Shown here one piece after another: positions 43,063-45,803 of a stretch of 45,803 nucleotides of DNA. Source of the DNA: an uncultured Eubacteriales bacterium. GTDB taxonomy: Bacteria; Bacillota; Clostridia; Lachnospirales; CAG-274. The stretch covers positions 1-45,803 of the forward strand of contig CASFCZ010000056.1 in assembly GCA_949293325.1 (NCBI GenBank), written 5' to 3'. The notes below the pieces were generated by a model. It did not search any database and was not told where the DNA came from. It saw only the letters and a list, made by a program, of their open reading frames with translations. The translations under genes were made by a program, and so were the position numbers. Numbering within the stretch: the first letter of the stretch is position 1; each line of letters begins with the position of its first letter.

Positions 43063-44118
43063 TCACCTGCCTAACCAGAATATAATACGACGTGCCATGA
43101 AAAATGCAATTATTCCTGCAATAATCATAGCTACAAGACTCATTCCTGCACTGAACATATAATTTAACTCAGTAAGATAGATAATCTCAAAGGTACACAG
43201 CACAGCACAAACTGTAATACAGCCAAGAGCTATCCACTGTGCCCACCCAAAGCGGAAAACCCTGCCTTTACGGGACATATCCCCTCTCCCCGAAAGGAAG
43301 TATGCCCATAAACCACAAGCCAGTGTCACAAATATCATTACCGCCGCAATTATATATTCTGTATAATATTCATGTCTCAAAATATACCTGTCAATATCAT
43401 TCATAAAGCTGAAAATATTAATGTCATAGTATATATAAAAGTACTCGTATATCCCCATAAAACTTCCAAAAATACCCATCATACCAAGTATCCATATACA
43501 AACAGGCAGGTACACCTTTCCCGTCAACTCCGAAAGAAGCATCAAAACAGCACTAAATGCAAGCTTTTGGAAAAAAATTGTCACTTCATTTAGCGGAAAC
43601 ATCTGTATCATATCTACAGTTTCATCTGTAATCCCAAGCAAACGATATGTTTCGTTGCAGGCAGGTACCCTCTGGTTAAAGGCATTGACTGTCCAGAGCT
43701 CTATAATTGTAAGTACTACGGCCACAAAAACTATAAAACCAGCCTTAACAATAAACTTGTTCCTGTTTTTAACAGGCAGTACCGCACAAAAATCTGCCGT
43801 AAGGGTACTGCGTTCGTAAAAATAAAACAACATAAGCATTATAGCAACTGCAACAGTCCATATTCCGTTACTGTCAGTAATATTGTATCTTGTATAATAT
43901 AAGTCAGGGTAATAACCCGTCTCCCCCTCACTATTATCAGCTGTATAAATATTAAGCAGTCTGAAATCAAAGGCATTTACGTCACCATTTTCCGCTGCAT
44001 AAGTATTTACCCTGTCTATCTCTCCAAAAAACTTTATATTTTTATTAACTGCAATACTGCATGAAAAAATCAGCACCAGCAGAGTAATAAAAAAATATCT
44101 TTTATATACGGAATTCAT
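43063..44118 (-). CDS. ABC-2-type permease, first membrane subunit
   Basis: 351 residues from ATG 44118 (GGGGGTG 5 bases upstream; the ORF start at 44172 overlaps the ATPase gene and lacks a site). N-terminal helix YFFITLLVLIFSCSIAV, a ~70-residue extracellular loop, then about six further helices; the cytoplasmic AVLPVKNRNKFIVKAGFIVF segment matches the PVxR(N)xF coupling region of ABC-2 permeases. 13 bp after the ATPase stop. Substrate unknown. Confidence 0.82.
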   Translation of the reverse strand: MNSVYKRYFFITLLVLIFSCSIAVNKNIKFFGEIDRVNTYAAENGDVNAFDFRLLNIYTADNSEGETGYYPDLYYTRYNITDSNGIWTVAVAIMLMLFYFYERSTLTADFCAVLPVKNRNKFIVKAGFIVFVAVVLTIIELWTVNAFNQRVPACNETYRLLGITDETVDMIQMFPLNEVTIFFQKLAFSAVLMLLSELTGKVYLPVCIWILGMMGIFGSFMGIYEYFYIYYDINIFSFMNDIDRYILRHEYYTEYIIAAVMIFVTLACGLWAYFLSGRGDMSRKGRVFRFGWAQWIALGCITVCAVLCTFEIIYLTELNYMFSAGMSLVAMIIAGIIAFFMARRIIFWLGR

Positions 44119-44131
44119 ATTTACACCCCCC

Positions 44132-45001
44132 TTACTCCCTTGCCTTGGTGGTGTATATGAATATTTCCTCAAGGCTCATACCAACCTCTTCAATTATTTC
44201 CGCACCCATCTGCTCAATCTTTTTCTTAAGCTCCTCACCATATCCGTCAACAATAAGGTAATAGATACTGCCTATCCTTTCCACGCTTAATACTCCCTCA
44301 AGGTTCTTGAAGTCCACATCCCCACGAATAACAATTTGCAACTTCCTTACACTGCTCTTTATATCATCAAGGTTGCTCTGATAGTAAATATTCCCGTTCA
44401 TAATAAGGGAAATACTGTCACAAAGCCTTTCCAGCTCACTTAAATGGTGGGAAGATATAAGCACTGATGTTCTTTCCTCATCCACAAGACTGATAAGCAT
44501 GTCATTAAATGCATTTTTTGCAATAGCATCAAGTCCGCTTGTAGGCTCATCAAGAATAAGTACCTTAGGGTGTATGCTCATATTCAGCATAAGGGCAAGC
44601 CTCATCTGCATACCCTTTGAAAGCTGTAAAATACGCTTTTTGACATCCAGTTTGAATATGTCATTAAGTTCATTAAAACGAGCCTCATCAAAGCTTTTAT
44701 ATACGCCTTTGTAAAAGCGTACCATCTGCTTTATAGTATACATGCCAAAATAGCTGTTGCTGTCTGCAACATAGCCAATAAGTTTTTTTGCCTCAGGGTT
44801 ATCAAATACGGTCTTGCCGTCCACAAAAACCTCACCCTTATCCGGTCTGTATATACCTGCGGCACATTTTATAATAGTGGTCTTACCTGCACCGTTTTCA
44901 CCTATAATACCGTGAATTTCCCCTTCGGCAACACTTATTGAGGCATCTCTTACCGCCTGGAAGTTGCCAAAGGACTTGCTTATATTTTTAATATCCAACA
45001 T
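44132..45001 (-). CDS. ABC transporter ATPase subunit (YtrB-like)
   Basis: 289-residue nucleotide-binding protein. Walker A GENGAGKTT (~33-41), signature LSKGMQMRLAL, Walker B KVLILDEPTSGLD, H-loop SSHHLSE; a ~75-residue C-terminal extension follows. It starts 3 bp after the gntR stop with GGGAGA as ribosome binding site inside gntR. A GntR-YtrA regulator directly in front, and two ABC-2 permeases behind, match the ytr system of Bacillus, which reacts to cell-wall antibiotics. Confidence 0.92.
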   Translation of the reverse strand: MLDIKNISKSFGNFQAVRDASISVAEGEIHGIIGENGAGKTTIIKCAAGIYRPDKGEVFVDGKTVFDNPEAKKLIGYVADSNSYFGMYTIKQMVRFYKGVYKSFDEARFNELNDIFKLDVKKRILQLSKGMQMRLALMLNMSIHPKVLILDEPTSGLDAIAKNAFNDMLISLVDEERTSVLISSHHLSELERLCDSISLIMNGNIYYQSNLDDIKSSVRKLQIVIRGDVDFKNLEGVLSVERIGSIYYLIVDGYGEELKKKIEQMGAEIIEEVGMSLEEIFIYTTKARE

Positions 45002-45004
45002 ATA

Positions 45005-45388
45005 CTACTCTCCCTTCCCTGTGTTAAGCTCCTGTATAACTGACTTAACACAATCCGAAATTTCCTGCTGATTCATACCTGCCAGGAGCATTTCCGCCAC
45101 TATAGGCTTAAGCCTTGCAGTAAACTCCTCCATTGTACGCATATCAAGACTGGGACTCTCCTCCACAAAAGTGCCCCTGCCCCGTATGGTAACTATAATG
45201 TGCTGTCTCTCAAGCTCCTGATACGCCTTAGCAACCGTATTGGGATTAATGTCAAGCATAGTTGCAAGTTTGCGTATGGAGGGCAGAGGATCCTTGGGCT
45301 TAAGATAACCCTTAAGTATGTATTCCTTTGCCTGAGTAATTATCTGCTCATAAATAGGAACCGTACTTTTAAAATCCGGTTTAAACAT
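45005..45388 (-). CDS. GntR-family regulator, YtrA subfamily
   Basis: 127 residues from ATG 45388, with GGAGG 6 bases upstream; the longer ORF to 45514 runs through the structured leader and is not credible. The winged helix (PIYEQIITQAKEYILKGYL, LPSIRKLATMLDINPNTVAKAYQELERQHII, RGRGTFV) is followed by a tail of only ~50 residues, which defines the YtrA class. It ends in TAG, 3 bp from the ATPase ATG. It probably represses this operon through the palindrome over the -10 box. Confidence 0.93.
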   Translation of the reverse strand: MFKPDFKSTVPIYEQIITQAKEYILKGYLKPKDPLPSIRKLATMLDINPNTVAKAYQELERQHIIVTIRGRGTFVEESPSLDMRTMEEFTARLKPIVAEMLLAGMNQQEISDCVKSVIQELNTGKGE

Positions 45389-45409
45389 AGCCAACCTCCG
45401 TTTCTTTAT

Positions 45410-45527
45410 ATACAGACCTGTATCAACCTGGTATGTAGGAGACTTTGCCATCATCCCTTTATATATGAAAGCAAAGTCTCCTGCTCTCCACCGGTACAGT
45501 ACACGTCGCTCCACTCACATAAGCGAC
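45410..45527 (-). promoter_or_regulatory. Structured 5' leader of the gntR-ABC operon
   Basis: Three dyads in ~120 nt: ATACAG/CTGTAT (45410-45423), an 11-bp perfect stem GGAGACTTTGC / GCAAAGTCTCC (45438-45448 with 45471-45481, 22-base loop) and GTCGCT/AGCGAC (45505-45510 with 45522-45527). The middle stem is the strongest. No T tract follows, so these are not simple terminators. Confidence 0.7.
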
Positions 45528-45536
45528 CGTATCACC

Positions 45537-45557
45537 TGTACTACTTAATATAGTACA
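45537..45557 (-). promoter_or_regulatory. Palindromic operator for the YtrA-type regulator
   Basis: Perfect dyad TGTACTA / TAGTACA with 7-bp spacer, overlapping the -10 box. GntR-family YtrA proteins are known to bind GTGTA/TACAC-type palindromes, so this is a natural autoregulation site. Confidence 0.8.
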
Positions 45558-45578
45558 CCTAATACACGCCTTTGTCAA
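45550..45578 (-). promoter_or_regulatory. Promoter of the gntR-ABC operon
   Basis: Minus strand TTGACA (45573-45578), 17-bp spacer, TACTAT (45550-45555). Leader of about 155 nt before gntR. Confidence 0.82.
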
Positions 45579-45592
45579 TACAAAAAAAATAA

Positions 45593-45613
45593 AGCGTGCC
45601 ATAAAGACACGCT
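45593..45613 (-). terminator. Terminator of a minus-strand transcript from beyond the window
   Basis: Stem AGCGTG / CACGCT with a 9-base loop, followed on the minus strand by TTTATTTTTTTT. It would end a gene or RNA located past the right edge. Confidence 0.75.
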
Positions 45614-45803
45614 ACAGACTGTCAGTAAACCCATAAAGCGGTTGACTTTTTGAATTAAATATCTAGCCTGCATTTTTAGGTAACTTAAAGCGTCGCAGAC
45701 TTTAATCCGCAGGACGGGCTTTGCCCGTTCGAGGGTATAACAAGAGTGTCGAAAAGAGGTTTATGACCTCTTTGAGGCACGGGTTGTTACTTCAATGGTG
45801 GGT
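45614..45803. other. Non-coding structured sequence at the right edge
   Basis: No convincing ORF. Hairpin ACGGGC/GCCCGT (45714-45719 with 45723-45728) and a long imperfect stem TAACAA..AAAGAGG / CCTCTTT..TTGTTA (45738-45789). Together with the terminator on the left it could be the 3' part of a structured RNA read on the minus strand, or a dispersed palindromic repeat. It has no tRNA cloverleaf. Confidence 0.4.

Noticed and set aside
45725-45740. tRNA T-loop-like GTTCGAGG
   Set aside because: No acceptor, D or anticodon stems can be formed around it.
1-45803. CRISPR array, prophage, transposase or rRNA/tRNA genes
   Set aside because: Looked for regular direct repeats, integrase or transposase motifs and RNA cores; none seen.

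Overview
The window (about 45.8 kb, GC-poor) reads as a chromosomal segment of a Gram-positive anaerobe of the Bacillota, most likely a spore-forming member of the Clostridia. The evidence is a dcw cluster in the Bacillus/Clostridium order with a SpoVD-type penicillin-binding protein, a MurE with the meso-diaminopimelate DNPR signature, the block tmcAL / pta-ackA-yceD-rpmF, strong AGGAGG ribosome binding sites and A-type promoters with 17-bp spacers. No prophage, IS transposase, CRISPR array, tRNA or rRNA was recognised. Genus assignment is not possible from sequence reading alone.

Region by region. (1) 1-11.6 kb, minus strand: the division and cell-wall operon mraZ-rsmH-ftsL-pbp2-spoVD-murE-murF-mraY-murD (murD cut by the window edge), fed by a promoter and five 10-bp-phased MraZ boxes in front of mraZ. 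(2) 11.7-16.4 kb, minus: three minor pilin/pseudopilin genes that look like a GspK-GspI-GspJ type tip set, with their own promoter and terminator. (3) 16.6-21.1 kb, minus: a secreted protein with copper-amine-oxidase-type and DUF3298-like repeats, a fused homocysteine methyltransferase/methylenetetrahydrofolate reductase gene interrupted by a single in-frame amber codon, and the Fe-S carrier mrp. (4) 21.2-25.8 kb: rpmF, yceD, ackA and pta on minus and tmcAL divergently on plus. A ~140-bp hairpin repeat bounded by 14-bp direct repeats sits between pta and ackA. (5) 25.9-30.1 kb, minus: a MarR regulator and a heterodimeric ABC exporter, with tandem MarR-type operator half-sites at the promoter. 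(6) 30.1-34.1 kb: single genes (HIT protein, PH-domain protein, VanZ-like protein, small membrane protein, FAH-family hydrolase, RpiB-family isomerase), most with their own promoter. (7) 34.1-36.3 kb, plus: trpE-trpG behind an unusual ~185-nt leader. (8) 36.3-38.6 kb, minus: DUF1015 protein, a previously untracked 28-residue membrane peptide and a glycerophosphodiester phosphodiesterase. (9) 38.7-41.3 kb, plus: a secreted pectate lyase with three lectin-like domains. (10) 41.4-45.6 kb, minus: a YtrA-type GntR regulator, an ABC transporter and a lipoprotein, with a perfect palindromic operator and a strongly structured leader. The last ~190 bp hold non-coding structured sequence that runs off the window.

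The genes tie together mainly around the envelope: peptidoglycan precursor synthesis and septal transpeptidation, surface appendage tips, efflux/stress ABC systems and plant-polymer degradation, plus acetate metabolism (pta-ackA, with tmcAL consuming acetate for tRNA modification). The points most worth follow-up are the amber-interrupted methionine gene, the ackA-pta hairpin element, the 28-residue ORF, the leaders of trpE and of the ytr-like operon, and the minor pilin set.
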